Source of the DNA: Achromobacter pulmonis | GTDB lineage: Bacteria; Pseudomonadota; Gammaproteobacteria; Burkholderiales; Burkholderiaceae_B | Reading direction: 5' to 3' | NCBI RefSeq assembly: GCF_902859765.1 | Contig: NZ_CADIJV010000015.1 | Span: 1-64,000, forward strand | DNA length: 64,000 bases | Part shown: piece by piece, positions 47,948-57,158 of the stretch | Position numbering within the stretch: the first letter of the stretch is position 1 | Layout of the letters: each line of letters starts with the position of its first letter | Translations under genes and position numbers: made by a program | The notes under the pieces: model-generated | What the model was told of the DNA's origin: nothing | Database searches by the model: none | What the model saw: the letters and a program-made list of their open reading frames with translations, nothing else

Positions 47948-48031
47948 GGCTGCATCGTAGCGCGTCGGCGCGCGGGGTACTGCCGCAAAGGCTTGGCGCG
48001 GCGCCGTTTGTGGCGCCGCGCCTTGGCGGGA
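47948..48031. other. wlbC-wlbE spacer with strong hairpin, at the position expected for wlbD
   Basis: Contains a perfect 11-bp inverted repeat: GGCGCGGCGCC at 47995-48005, loop GTTTGT, GGCGCCGCGCC at 48012-48022. It lies 10 bases after the wlbC stop on the reverse strand and lacks a following U-tract. It may be an attenuator or 3'-stabilising hairpin. In B. pertussis the wlbD epimerase gene lies between wlbC and wlbE; no trace is visible here. Confidence 0.6.
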
Positions 48032-49132
48032 TCAGCTCAGTGCGGCGCGCAGCGCGGCAACGATCTGGTCTTGGGTCGCTTCGTCCAGGTCCGGGTGCAT
48101 CGGCAGGCTCATGACCGTGGCCGCCAAGGTGTCGGACACCGGCGTGGCGCCTTCGGCCGCCGCGAATTCGGCATAGGCCGGCTGCGCGTGGATCGGACGA
48201 GGATAGTGGATGGCCGTCGGGATGCCGGCTTCCTTCAGGTGCGCGATCACGGCTTCGCGATTCGGGACCATGACCGTGAACTGGGCCCAGACGCTGTTGC
48301 GATCCGGACGCACCGTGACCGTACGCGCGCCGCCCGGCAGGTCGGCCAGCAACTCCTGGTAGCGCGCACCGATCTTGATGCGTTGCTCCACTTCCCAGTC
48401 GAAGCGTTCCAGCTTGCCCAGCACGACGGCGCATTGCAGCGTATCCATGCGGCCACCCACGCCGATGCGGCTGTGGTAGTAGCGGGCCGACTGGCCGTGC
48501 ACACGGATTTCGCGCATGGCCTGCGCCAGGGCGTCGTCATTGGTGAACAGCGCGCCGCCGTCGCCATAGCAGCCCAGGGGCTTGCTGGGGAAGAAGCTGG
48601 TGCAGCCGATGGTGGACAGGTTGCAGCTCTTCTTGCCCTTGTAGGAAGCGCCAAAGCTTTGCGCGGCGTCTTCGACGACCGCGATGCCGTGCTTGGCGGC
48701 GACGGCGTTGACCTCGTCCATGTCACCGCACTGGCCGTACAGCGACACTGGGATGATGGCCTTGGTGCGAGGCGTGATCTTGGCTTCGATTTCCGACACT
48801 TTGATGTTGCAGGTGTCGGGCTCGACGTCCACGAACACCGGCACGGCGCCCAGCAGCACGATGACTTCCGCCGTCGCTACGAAAGTGAACGAGGTGGTGA
48901 TGACTTCATCGCCGGCCTTCACCCCCAGTGCCATGAGCGCGATCAGCAGCGCCTCGGTGCCCGACGCGACCGTGACGCAATGCTTGGCGCCGGTGTGGGC
49001 GCACAGCGCGGCTTCCAGTTCCTTGACCTCGGGGCCCATGATGTATTGGCCATGGTCGAGCACGGCCTGGATGCGGGCGTTGATCGGGTCGCGCAGGACT
49101 TGGTATTGCTTTTTCAGGTCAATGAATTGCAT
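48032..49132 (-). CDS. wlbC: UDP-2-acetamido-3-keto-uronate aminotransferase WlbC
   Basis: A 366-residue DegT-family PLP aminotransferase. Motifs: VASGTEALLIALMALGVKAG, VITTSFTFVATAEVIVLLGA, VVEDAAQSFGASYKG and Lys in SFFPSKPLGCYGDGG, a form characteristic of the WlbC/WbpE subgroup. It aminates UDP-3-keto-GlcNAcA using glutamate, the step after WlbA. The gene starts six bases after wlbB ends. Confidence 0.95.
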   Translation of the reverse strand: MQFIDLKKQYQVLRDPINARIQAVLDHGQYIMGPEVKELEAALCAHTGAKHCVTVASGTEALLIALMALGVKAGDEVITTSFTFVATAEVIVLLGAVPVFVDVEPDTCNIKVSEIEAKITPRTKAIIPVSLYGQCGDMDEVNAVAAKHGIAVVEDAAQSFGASYKGKKSCNLSTIGCTSFFPSKPLGCYGDGGALFTNDDALAQAMREIRVHGQSARYYHSRIGVGGRMDTLQCAVVLGKLERFDWEVEQRIKIGARYQELLADLPGGARTVTVRPDRNSVWAQFTVMVPNREAVIAHLKEAGIPTAIHYPRPIHAQPAYAEFAAAEGATPVSDTLAATVMSLPMHPDLDEATQDQIVAALRAALS

Positions 49133-49138
49133 GTTGTC

Positions 49139-49708
49139 TCACACCAGTTGGCACACGCCGTCTTTGAGTACGTATTGGTCGCCGGTCGCCGGGCAGGTGG
49201 TCTGCCCGTTGCCGGTCAGCGGCAGGTCCAATTGTTCTCCGTGGCGGCTCATCCAGCCGATCTGGCGGGCGGGTACGCCGACCACCAGGGCGAAATCGGG
49301 CACGTCGCGGTTGACCACGGCGCCGGCACCGACGAAGGCGTAGCGGCCGACCGTCGAGCCGCACACGATGGTGCAGTTGGCGCCCAGCGTGGCGCCCTGA
49401 CGCACGACGGTGTCGCGGTATTCGTTCTTGCGTTCGATGGCCGCGCGCGGGTTGTACACGTTGGTGAAGACCATGCTGGGGCCACAGAACACGTCGTCTT
49501 CAAGAGTCACGTTGTCGTAGACGGAGACGTTGTTCTGGATCTTGACGCGGTTGCCGATCTTGACGCGGTTGCCGACGTAGACGTTCTGTCCCAGGGAGCA
49601 GGCCTCGCCGATGACGGCGCCGCCCGAAACGTGGACCCAGTGCCAGACGCGGGTACCGGCACCGATTTGTGCGCCGTCGTCGACGATGGCGGTGGAATGG
49701 ATGCTCAT
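49139..49708 (-). CDS. wlbB: UDP-2-acetamido-3-amino-2,3-dideoxy-glucuronate N-acetyltransferase WlbB
   Basis: A 189-residue left-handed beta-helix acetyltransferase. Hexapeptide repeats run from [20 protein letters not shown] through [17 protein letters not shown], and [18 protein letters not shown]; the C-terminus is [10 protein letters not shown]. This is the WbpD/WlbB family that acetylates the 3-amino group with acetyl-CoA. ATG 49708 is chosen as it overlaps the end of the dehydrogenase-gene region closely; the longer frame upstream is Arg-rich shadow. Confidence 0.95.
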   Translation of the reverse strand: MSIHSTAIVDDGAQIGAGTRVWHWVHVSGGAVIGEACSLGQNVYVGNRVKIGNRVKIQNNVSVYDNVTLEDDVFCGPSMVFTNVYNPRAAIERKNEYRDTVVRQGATLGANCTIVCGSTVGRYAFVGAGAVVNRDVPDFALVVGVPARQIGWMSRHGEQLDLPLTGNGQTTCPATGDQYVLKDGVCQLV

Positions 49709-49713
49709 GATGG

Positions 49714-50766
49714 TCAATCCAGTGGCAGCGGCACGCGCAGGCCGTCGCGGGCGGAACGGTAGATGGCGGTCAGCAGGGCCAGCGACTGCAGGCCTTCGCG
49801 ACCATCGGTTTCGGGTTCGCATTCGCCGCGCAGCACGCGGATGACGTTGTCATAGTAGAGCGGGTGCCCAAAGCCATACACTGAGGTGGTCTCGTAGTTG
49901 GCTTCGCGGATCTTGGCATCGTCGGGGTGTTCGTCGGCGAACTTCCATTCGTCGATGCGGTTGACGGCCACGCCACCGACGCGCACGGTGCCCTTCTCAC
50001 CCAGGATGGTGATCGAGCCTTCCAGGTTCTGCGGATAGGTGAGCATGGTGACGTTGATCGAACCCATGGCGCCATGGCGCCAGCGGATCGCGGCCACGCC
50101 GGTGTCTTCGGCTTCGATGCGGCGGGCCAGCGTGGCGGTGTAGGCATACACGCTTTCCACGGGGCCAACCAGCCAGTCGAGCAGGTCGACATAATGGCTG
50201 GCCTGGTTCATGAAGGCGCCGCCATCCCATTCCCATTTGCCGCGCCAGCGGGCGGCGTCGTAATAATCCTGGGGACGGGTCCAGAATACGTTGACCGTCA
50301 CCATGTAGATACGGCCGAAACGGCCATTTTCGATGGCCTTCTTGAGCAGTTGCAGCGTGGCGTTGCGGCGGTTCTGCTTGACGACGAACAGGCGCACGCC
50401 GGCTTCGTCGCAGGCCTTGACCATGCGCTTGCCGTCTTCCCAGCGGGTCGCCATCGGCTTTTCGCTGACCACGTGGCGGCCCGATTGCGCCACTTCGATC
50501 GCCTGCCAGGGATGCAGGCCGGACGGGGTGGCCAGAATGACCGCGTCGGCGGTGGTATGCGCCAGCATTTCCGTCAGGGACGAGAACGGTCGGGCACCGG
50601 TGGCTTCCGCGGCGGCTTTCAGCGCGGCGGGGTTGGTGTCACAGACGTCCACGAGCTCGGCGCGGTCGCTGTGTTGCGCAATGGCGCCGATATGATTCTT
50701 GGAAATGCGCCCACATCCTACCAGGGCGAAACGGACCTTGCGGTCGGTAACTGGATTAGCGGTCAT
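49714..50766 (-). CDS. wlbA: UDP-N-acetylglucosaminuronate 3-dehydrogenase WlbA
   Basis: A 350-residue Gfo/Idh/MocA-family oxidoreductase. The N-terminal Rossmann motif is [18 protein letters not shown], followed by [32 protein letters not shown] (EKP motif) and [19 protein letters not shown]. It oxidises C3 of UDP-GlcNAcA. ATG 50766 gives the normal [19 protein letters not shown] start; 40 upstream codons in frame lack family sequence. First gene of the reverse wlb run, divergent from waaC. Confidence 0.96.
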   Translation of the reverse strand: MTANPVTDRKVRFALVGCGRISKNHIGAIAQHSDRAELVDVCDTNPAALKAAAEATGARPFSSLTEMLAHTTADAVILATPSGLHPWQAIEVAQSGRHVVSEKPMATRWEDGKRMVKACDEAGVRLFVVKQNRRNATLQLLKKAIENGRFGRIYMVTVNVFWTRPQDYYDAARWRGKWEWDGGAFMNQASHYVDLLDWLVGPVESVYAYTATLARRIEAEDTGVAAIRWRHGAMGSINVTMLTYPQNLEGSITILGEKGTVRVGGVAVNRIDEWKFADEHPDDAKIREANYETTSVYGFGHPLYYDNVIRVLRGECEPETDGREGLQSLALLTAIYRSARDGLRVPLPLD

Positions 50767-50889
50767 CGGGAGATTAGGTTGTTTTGTTGTAAATTGCCGG
50801 GATAATTCGACAGCCCCTCCCGGAATAGAGCGTAATAATACTTTAAGACCGGGTAGGGGCACGAGCGCATAATCCGCCATTTCCAATCG
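50767..50889. promoter_or_regulatory. divergent promoter region, wlbA / waaC
   Basis: A 123-bp AT-richer non-coding region. CATAAT at 50868-50873 is a candidate -10 for waaC with a poor -35. For the reverse direction no convincing hexamer pair is visible. It must carry the main promoter of the wlb operon. Confidence 0.45.
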
Positions 50890-51933
50890 ATGCCAACTCG
50901 CATTCTCATTGTCCGCACGTCGTCACTCGGCGATCTGGTGCACATGCTGCCCGCCATCTCCGACATCGCCCGCCATGTGCCGGACGCAGAAATCGACTGG
51001 GTTGCCGAAGAGGCTTTCGCCGAGATTCCCGCATGGCATCCGGCCGTCAACGAGGTCATCAAGGTGGCCCACCGCCGCTGGCGCAAGGCCTGGTGGTCGG
51101 CCCAGGTGCGGGCGGAGCGCAAGGCGCTGCGGGAGCGGCTGCGGTCCAAGCAATACGACATCGTGCTGGATATGCAGGCCCTGTTGAAGTCTGCGTGGCT
51201 GGTGCGCCAGGCGCGCGGGGTGCGCCACGGGCTGGATTGGCGTTCGGCGCGCGAGCCGCTGGCATCGCTGTTCTATAACGTCCGCCACCGGGTGGAATTC
51301 TGGCAGCCGGCGGTCATCCGCCAACGCAAGTTGGCGGCGTTGACGTTCGGTTACCAGCACGGCGGGCTGCCCGATTTCGGCCTGCAGGCGTTTTCGCGCC
51401 AGGGCGGGCAGGGGCTGGGTGCCGATCCCGTGCATGAGGTGTCCGCCGACGGCCTGGATGCGACCGAATTGCCGCGCCTGCACCACCTGGATACCGACCG
51501 AGGCTATGCCGTGATCATGCCGTCGGCCAGCCGCGACGACAAGCTGTGGCCCGAGGACGACTGGCGCGCGGTGTTCCGGCGCCTGCGCGATGCCGGCTGT
51601 GCGCTCAAGCTGCTGGCCGGCAACGACCAGGAGGCCGAGCGCGCCCGGTTGCTGGTGGCTGGCATGGAGGACGTCGAGGTGATGCCGCGCATGGATCTGA
51701 CTTCGGTTGCCCGGCTGCTGGCCGGCTCGCGCCTGATGGTCGGCCTGGACAGCGGCTTGACCCACTTGTCGGCCGCGCTGGGGCGGCCCACCATCGGCAT
51801 CTACCGCGCCTCCACGCCAGTGCGCACGCCGCTGGTCGGGTCGAACTACACCGCCAGCCTGGGCGACCGGGGCGCCTCGCCGTCGCGCGAGGCCGTCATG
51901 GCTTCGGTGGAGCAGGCGCTGGCCGCGCGCTGA
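50890..51933 (+). CDS. waaC: lipopolysaccharide heptosyltransferase I
   Basis: A 347-residue GT9-family enzyme. The N-terminus ILIVRTSSLGDLVHMLPAIS and IDWVAEEAFAEIPAWHPAV are diagnostic of WaaC. Also visible are IVLDMQALLKSAWLVR, MPSASRDDKLWPEDDW, and the donor-site SRLMVGLDSGLTHLSAALG. It adds the first L-glycero-D-manno-heptose to Kdo of lipid A-core in the cytoplasm. It shares one base with waaA (TGATG). Confidence 0.96.
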   Translation: MPTRILIVRTSSLGDLVHMLPAISDIARHVPDAEIDWVAEEAFAEIPAWHPAVNEVIKVAHRRWRKAWWSAQVRAERKALRERLRSKQYDIVLDMQALLKSAWLVRQARGVRHGLDWRSAREPLASLFYNVRHRVEFWQPAVIRQRKLAALTFGYQHGGLPDFGLQAFSRQGGQGLGADPVHEVSADGLDATELPRLHHLDTDRGYAVIMPSASRDDKLWPEDDWRAVFRRLRDAGCALKLLAGNDQEAERARLLVAGMEDVEVMPRMDLTSVARLLAGSRLMVGLDSGLTHLSAALGRPTIGIYRASTPVRTPLVGSNYTASLGDRGASPSREAVMASVEQALAAR

Positions 51934-53231
51934 TGAACCGCGCCGTCTATACCTTCGGGTTGCGGGCGCTGGCGCCCCTGGTCTGGTTGTGGATGGCCCG
52001 GCGCGCCAGGCGCGCCGGGGGCGAGTGGGAAATCTTTTCGCCGGAACGATTCGGTCGAGCCGTCCCTGGCCGAGCCGTGTCCGACGCGGCCACGGCGGAT
52101 AAGTGGGGCGGGGCGCCGGTATGGGTGCACGCCGTGAGCCTGGGCGAGACGCGCGCCGCGCTGCCGCTGTTGCAGGCGCTGCTGGATCGCGGCTTGCCGG
52201 TACTGTTGACGCATATCACCGCCACCGGCCGTGCCGAGGGCGCGCGCCTGTTTGCCGCGGCCATTGCCAGCGGCCAGTTGCGCCAGGCCTGGCTGCCCTA
52301 TGATTTTCCTGGCGCCACGCGCCGTTTCCTGGCTGCCGCCCAGCCGCGTTGCGGCATTCTGATAGAACGCGAGATCTGGCCGAACCTGCTGGCCGCGGCG
52401 CGCCGCGCGAGGTTACCGATGGCGCTGGTGAGTGCCCGTTTCTCGGCGTCTTCGCAGCGGCAGGCCGGGCGCATGGGGCGGGTCATGCGTGAGGCGCTGG
52501 CCGGGTTGCAGTTGGTGCTGGCCCAGTCCGCGACCGACGCTGAACGGCTCGCGCAGGCCGGCGCGCCGCGGCCGTTGGTGTCCGGCAATCTCAAATTCGA
52601 CCTGTCGTTGCCTGCGGGCCAGGTACGGGAGGGCCAGGCCTGGCGCGAGCGTCTGGGCCGGCCGGTGGTGGCCGTGGCCAGCACCCGCGAGGGCGAGGAC
52701 GGGCCGTTCATCGATGCCATCAAGCGTCTCGCGGACAGGCCCGGCGGGCCGCTGTTCCTGTTGATCCCGCGCCATCCCCAGCGTTTCGACGCCGCCGCCG
52801 CGCTGCTGGAGCAGGCCGGGTTGAGTTATGTCAGGCGCTCGGGCAGGCAGGAGCCGGAGCCGCGCACGGCGGTGCTGCTGGGCGACACGCTGGGTGAAAT
52901 GGCGTTCTATTACGCCGCCGCCGATGTGGCGGTGGTGGCGGGCAGTTTCGCGCCGCTGGGCGGGCAGAATCTGATCGAAGCCTGCGCCGCTGGCGTGCCG
53001 GTCATCGTCGGGCCGCACACCTTCAATTTCCAGCAGGCGGCCAGCGATGCGATCGAGGCCGGCGCGGCGCAACGCCAGCCGGACCCGGCGCAGGCCGTGG
53101 CGGCCGCGCTGGCGCTGTTGGCCAACCCTGCCGCGCGGCACGCAGCCAGCGATGCGGCGCGGGCCTGGTTCGCCAGCCACGCCGGCGCTACCGCGCGGAC
53201 CATGGACGCGCTGGCGCCCTGGTTGCGTTGA
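51933..53231 (+). CDS. waaA: 3-deoxy-D-manno-octulosonic acid (Kdo) transferase
   Basis: A 432-residue GT30 enzyme. The N-terminal membrane anchor region (FGLRALAPLVWLWMARRARR) is followed by VWVHAVSLGETRAALPLLQ with the catalytic Glu, THITATGRAEGARL, the IEREIWPNLLAAARR segment, and the C-terminal DVAVVAGSFAPLGGQNLIEACA. It transfers Kdo from CMP-Kdo to lipid IVA. The ATG 51933 overlaps the waaC stop; the frame open upstream to 51546 is inside waaC. Confidence 0.96.
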   Translation: MNRAVYTFGLRALAPLVWLWMARRARRAGGEWEIFSPERFGRAVPGRAVSDAATADKWGGAPVWVHAVSLGETRAALPLLQALLDRGLPVLLTHITATGRAEGARLFAAAIASGQLRQAWLPYDFPGATRRFLAAAQPRCGILIEREIWPNLLAAARRARLPMALVSARFSASSQRQAGRMGRVMREALAGLQLVLAQSATDAERLAQAGAPRPLVSGNLKFDLSLPAGQVREGQAWRERLGRPVVAVASTREGEDGPFIDAIKRLADRPGGPLFLLIPRHPQRFDAAAALLEQAGLSYVRRSGRQEPEPRTAVLLGDTLGEMAFYYAAADVAVVAGSFAPLGGQNLIEACAAGVPVIVGPHTFNFQQAASDAIEAGAAQRQPDPAQAVAAALALLANPAARHAASDAARAWFASHAGATARTMDALAPWLR

Positions 53232-53252
53232 GGCCGGCGGTCAGTCCATCCT

Positions 53253-53417
53253 TCAGCCGGGCTTGCGCGGCACCAGGGTGATGGCCCCCGGATTCAGTTC
53301 CTGGCTGAAGCGGCGCGTGTCGCGCCCTTCGTCTTCCGGGCGCACGCCCAGCCAGCCCTGGCCGAGCGCGTAGACGCCCAGGTTGGCCAGCAGAATCAGG
53401 ATGAAGAGTACTCGCAT
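53253..53417 (-). CDS. 54-residue small membrane/secreted protein
   Basis: An open frame too short for standard ORF cut-offs. It starts ATG 53417, 18 bases after the coaX stop, and ends TGA at 53253. The protein begins MRVLFILILLANLGVYALGQ, a hydrophobic helix or signal-anchor, then a short charged tail GVRPEDEGRDTRRFSQEL ending LVPRKPG. Codon third positions are strongly G/C, like neighbouring genes, and it follows coaX closely on the same strand, both supporting a real gene. Function unknown. It fills the space between the convergent waaA and coaX genes. Confidence 0.65.
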   Translation of the reverse strand: MRVLFILILLANLGVYALGQGWLGVRPEDEGRDTRRFSQELNPGAITLVPRKPG

Positions 53418-53435
53418 GACGCGGCCTCGCGAGGG

Positions 53436-54242
53436 TCAGGCATGCGGCGCCGGGTTGGCGCGCGCCATGGCGGCCAGCCCGTCCAGGACGGGATGGTTCA
53501 GGTAGATCGGCACTGGCGCGGCGCCGAAGCTGCCGCCGGTGTCGGCCAGCAGGTGTTCGATTTCCTGGCGCACTTCCGGCCAGCCGCCGCCGGCGGCGAA
53601 GATCTGCGGCGCCTCGCCGTAGCGCTGGCGCCCGGCCAGCCACTGGCGCACGACCGCGCCGGCCTGCGCGGCGGCGATGCCGGAGGCGATGGCCTCATGG
53701 GTATCGGTGGGATAGGGCACGACCTGGCCATCGGCGATCGGCAGGTTGGCGGTGCCGTGCGCCAGCGCGTTGCGCATCATGGCCGGGCCCGGCAGGATCA
53801 GGCCGCCGGCGAAGACGTTGTCCGGTCCCACGGTGTCGATGGTGGTGGCGGTGCCGAAGCTCGCCAGCAGGAAGGGCGGGTGCGTGCCGGGCAGGCGCGA
53901 CAGCACCCCCAGCAGCGAGGCCCAGCGGTCCGCGCCCAGCTGCGATGGGTTCTTGTAGCAATTGACCAGCCCGAGGGTGGTGGGCTGGGAGGAGGCCCAG
54001 GCCACGGCGCAGCCGTGTCGTTGCAGGACGCCGGCAATGGCCGCGCCCCGGTCGGCGCCAGCCACGTTCACGCCCAGCGCCCGCGATGGCCGCCGTGGCA
54101 GGGCAGTGAGCCAGCGGTCCAGGGCGTCCAGGTCCAGGCCGTCGAAAGCGACCGTGGCCGGTTCGCGCGGCATGTCGGGGCTGGCAGGATCGAGCCAGCC
54201 CACCTTGAGGCGGCTGTTGCCGGAGTCGATGAGGATGATCAT
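53436..54242 (-). CDS. coaX: type III pantothenate kinase (Baf/CoaX)
   Basis: A 268-residue ASKHA-fold kinase. Motifs: [18 protein letters not shown] (phosphate-1), [13 protein letters not shown] (GxDR pantothenate site) and [14 protein letters not shown]. It phosphorylates pantothenate, the first step of CoA synthesis. In Bordetella the protein was first named Baf, Bvg accessory factor. Start ATG 54242 overlaps the birA stop by 4 bp; the frame upstream is a birA shadow. Confidence 0.95.
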   Translation of the reverse strand: MIILIDSGNSRLKVGWLDPASPDMPREPATVAFDGLDLDALDRWLTALPRRPSRALGVNVAGADRGAAIAGVLQRHGCAVAWASSQPTTLGLVNCYKNPSQLGADRWASLLGVLSRLPGTHPPFLLASFGTATTIDTVGPDNVFAGGLILPGPAMMRNALAHGTANLPIADGQVVPYPTDTHEAIASGIAAAQAGAVVRQWLAGRQRYGEAPQIFAAGGGWPEVRQEIEHLLADTGGSFGAAPVPIYLNHPVLDGLAAMARANPAPHA

Positions 54243-55093
54243 GCTTGCCGCCGAATCGAGATTTCTCCGACCGAGATCGGGCTGATGCCTTCGGGGGTTC
54301 GCACCAGCAGGCGGCCCTGGCCGTCGACACCGCAGGCGGCGCCGCTGAGGATCACCTGGCCCTTGTCCAGCACGTTGATGGCGCGGCCGGCGAGGGCGTC
54401 CACCTGGTCGAAGCGCCGCGCGAAGGCGTCGAAGCTCTCGCGCTCGAGGGTGCGGACGGCTTCGTGCCAGGCGGTCGCCGCGGCGCAGACCAGGTCGGCG
54501 GCGGTGGCGGCGGGGTTGGATGCGTGGCGGGTGACACAGGTCCAGTCCGCGACCTGGCGCCCCAGCGCCTGCGACAGCGCGTCGGCGTCGACCAGGTTCA
54601 CGCCCATGCCGATGACCACGGTGTAGCCGGTTTCGCGGCCGCCCGGGTTGCGGGTGGTCTCGACCAGCACGCCCGCCAGCTTGGCGTCGTGCCATTGCAC
54701 GTCATTGGGCCATTTCATGCAGAGGCCGTCGGCGCCGGGGCCGGCCACGGCCCGCAGGGCCTCGCAGGCGGCCAGGCCGGCCAGCGGCGACAGGGCTGGC
54801 AACTGTGCGGCAGGCAGGTGGACGTCGAAGGCGCACGAGAACATCAGCGCCGCGCCGACCCGGTTCTGCCAGGGCCGGCCGGCGCGACCGCGGCCGGTTT
54901 CCTGCAGATGGGTGCCCAGCAGCCAGGGTTTGCCGGCGCCGCCGCCCGCGCGAGCGCGCGTCAGCAGGTCGGCATTGGTCGAGCCGGTGGTGGCAGTCCA
55001 GGCGATGTCTTGGAAGGCGGGCAGGCGCGAACCCAGCATCCGGGCCAGGTCGTCTGGCGCGGGCAGGTCGATGGGGCGGACGTGAGCGGACAT
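54239..55093 (-). CDS. birA: biotin--[acetyl-CoA-carboxylase] ligase
   Basis: A 284-residue biotin protein ligase. It shows [16 protein letters not shown], the biotinyl-AMP loop [25 protein letters not shown] and [12 protein letters not shown]. It lacks the N-terminal winged helix of E. coli BirA, so it is a monofunctional class I enzyme rather than a repressor. ATG 55093 chosen; the 63 upstream codons in frame are not family-like. Divergent from the lipid transport operon. Confidence 0.94.
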   Translation of the reverse strand: MSAHVRPIDLPAPDDLARMLGSRLPAFQDIAWTATTGSTNADLLTRARAGGGAGKPWLLGTHLQETGRGRAGRPWQNRVGAALMFSCAFDVHLPAAQLPALSPLAGLAACEALRAVAGPGADGLCMKWPNDVQWHDAKLAGVLVETTRNPGGRETGYTVVIGMGVNLVDADALSQALGRQVADWTCVTRHASNPAATAADLVCAAATAWHEAVRTLERESFDAFARRFDQVDALAGRAINVLDKGQVILSGAACGVDGQGRLLVRTPEGISPISVGEISIRRQA

Positions 55094-55185
55094 GGCGGCG
55101 ATTGTAGGGCACGCGCGCGCGGCTCGCGGCGTGCCAGCGCCTGCGTATATGATTGTGGATACATTTTGCATCGGTATTCCGCTAC

Positions 55186-56319
55186 ATGCCGCGTTCCGCC
55201 TTGCCCGCGTCCCATGCCGCCACGCCCTTCCGCAAGGAAGCCGGCGTGTGCCATGTCGGGGGCGACTGGAGTGTGCTGGCACTGGCCGAGCCGGGCGAGG
55301 TCGAGCGCCGCCGCGCGGCCATGGCCAAGGCCGCCGCTGCTGGCGCGCGCTGGGATCTGCAGGGCATCAGCCGGCTCGATACCATCGGCGCGCTGCTGAT
55401 CTGGCAGGCCTGGGGCGAGAAGCTGCCCGAGCGGGTGCGCTGGTCCGCCGGCCAGCAGGACGTATTCACCACCCTGGCCACCAACAAGGGGGGCAAGCCG
55501 GCCCCGCCTCGTCCCGAACCGTCCTGGGGTTGGCTGCGTGCCCTCGGGGGCGGGGTGCTGCAGGCGGCCGAGAACGGGCGTGCCTTGCTCATCATGCTGG
55601 GGCAATTGGTGCTGGACCTGTTCGGTATGTTGCGCCAGCCATCGCGCGGACCCTGGCGCGAGATCTCGGCCCAGGTATACCGCACCGGGGCGCAGGCGCT
55701 GGGCATCACCGCCCTGGTGGGCTTCCTGATCGGTGTGGTGCTGTCATACCTGTCCGCCCAGCAATTGCAGATGATCGGCGCCGACCGGTTCATCGTGCGG
55801 CTGCTGGGGGTGTCGATCGTGCGTGAGCTGGGGCCGGTGCTGGCGGCCATCCTGGTGGCCGGTCGATCCGGATCGGCCATCACCGCGCAGATCGGCGTCA
55901 TGCGCGTCACCCAGGAGCTGGACGCGATGCTGGTGATGGGTATTTCGCACGGCCAGCGGCTGATCCTGCCGCGGGTGGTGGCGCTGGCCGTGACCATGCC
56001 GCTGCTGGTGCTCTGGACCGATGCCATGGCGATCCTGGGCGGGATGCTGGCGGCCCAGGTGCAGCTGGGCATTTCGGCGCAGTGGTTCCTGCAGTCGCTG
56101 CCGGACGCCATTTCCCTCACCAATTACTGGATCGGGATCCTGAAGGGCGTCACCTTCGGCATCCTGATCGCGCTGATCGCCTGCCATTTTGGCCTGCGCA
56201 TCCAGCCCAACACGGAAAGCCTGGGCCGCGGCACCACGACCTCGGTGGTGACCTCGATCACCGGCGTGATCCTGCTGGACGCCCTGTACGCGGTCATTTT
56301 CAGTTCGGTGGGCATCTGA
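55186..56319 (+). CDS. MlaE-family lipid ABC transporter permease with N-terminal STAS-like domain
   Basis: A 377-residue protein. Residues about 15-100 form an STAS-like region (RWDLQGISRLDTIGALLIWQ), not present in 260-residue MlaE proteins. The MlaE permease domain follows: VGFLIGVVLSYLSAQQLQMIG, SIVRELGPVLAAILVAGRSGS and the C-terminal VTSITGVILLDALYAVIFS. It forms the membrane part of a phospholipid transporter. ATG 55186 is chosen over an in-frame GTG at 55153. It shares one base with the ATPase gene. Confidence 0.93.
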   Translation: MPRSALPASHAATPFRKEAGVCHVGGDWSVLALAEPGEVERRRAAMAKAAAAGARWDLQGISRLDTIGALLIWQAWGEKLPERVRWSAGQQDVFTTLATNKGGKPAPPRPEPSWGWLRALGGGVLQAAENGRALLIMLGQLVLDLFGMLRQPSRGPWREISAQVYRTGAQALGITALVGFLIGVVLSYLSAQQLQMIGADRFIVRLLGVSIVRELGPVLAAILVAGRSGSAITAQIGVMRVTQELDAMLVMGISHGQRLILPRVVALAVTMPLLVLWTDAMAILGGMLAAQVQLGISAQWFLQSLPDAISLTNYWIGILKGVTFGILIALIACHFGLRIQPNTESLGRGTTTSVVTSITGVILLDALYAVIFSSVGI

Positions 56320-57158
56320 TGACCGGCGCCGAGCAGCAACGCCTGTTTATCGAGGACGATGTCACGGTCGCGCCCGTGATCACCGTGCGCGGCCTGCGTA
56401 CGGCCTTTGGCGACCACGTGGTGCACGACAACCTGGACCTGACCGTCTTTCCTGGCGAGATCCTGGTGCTGGTGGGCGGTTCGGGCACCGGCAAGACGGT
56501 GCTGCTGCGGCAGATCATCGGGTTGGAACGGCCGGCGGCCGGCACTATCCAGGTGTTGGGCAATACCCTGTCCGAACTGACGCCGGGCGAACGCCGCCGC
56601 CTGTCCTATCGCTGGGGCATGCTGTTCCAGGCCGGCGCACTGTTCTCGGCGCTGTCGGTGTACGACAACGTCGCGCTGCCCTTGCGCGAATTGCGCACGG
56701 TACCGGAAGACCTGGTGCGCGATGTGGTCATGTGCCGCCTGGCGATGGTCGGCCTGTCGGCGCAGGACGCGGATAAACGGCCGTCGGATCTTTCCGGCGG
56801 CATGGTCAAGCGCGTGGCGTTGGCGCGCGCACTGTCGCTGGACCCGGAGCTGGTGTTCCTGGACGAACCCACGGCGGGCCTGGATCCGCTGCGGTCGGAC
56901 GAGTTCGTGGACCTGGTGCGCAGCCTGCACCGGCAGTTGGGATTCACTGTCGTCATGGTGACGCACGATCTGGACACGCTGCTCGCGCTGGCCACCCGTG
57001 TCGCCGTGCTGGCGGACAAGCGGGTGATCGTGTGCGATACGGTGCCGGAAGTGCTGAAGGTCGACCACCCGTTCATTCATACATTCTTCCTGGGCGAGCG
57101 CGGCTTGCGCGCGCTCGGGGACATGGCGCCGAAGGGAACGCATCATGGAAAACCGTAG
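56319..57158 (+). CDS. MlaF-like lipid ABC transporter ATP-binding protein
   Basis: A 279-residue ABC ATPase. Walker A is VGGSGTGKTVLLRQI, signature LSGGMVKRVALARAL, Walker B ELVFLDEPTAGLDP, switch His in VMVTHDLDTL. The N-terminal 25 residues are an extension. Partner of the MlaE-like permease, with MCE and lipoprotein subunits following. Its end overlaps the MCE gene by 14 bp. Confidence 0.95.
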   Translation: MTGAEQQRLFIEDDVTVAPVITVRGLRTAFGDHVVHDNLDLTVFPGEILVLVGGSGTGKTVLLRQIIGLERPAAGTIQVLGNTLSELTPGERRRLSYRWGMLFQAGALFSALSVYDNVALPLRELRTVPEDLVRDVVMCRLAMVGLSAQDADKRPSDLSGGMVKRVALARALSLDPELVFLDEPTAGLDPLRSDEFVDLVRSLHRQLGFTVVMVTHDLDTLLALATRVAVLADKRVIVCDTVPEVLKVDHPFIHTFFLGERGLRALGDMAPKGTHHGKP

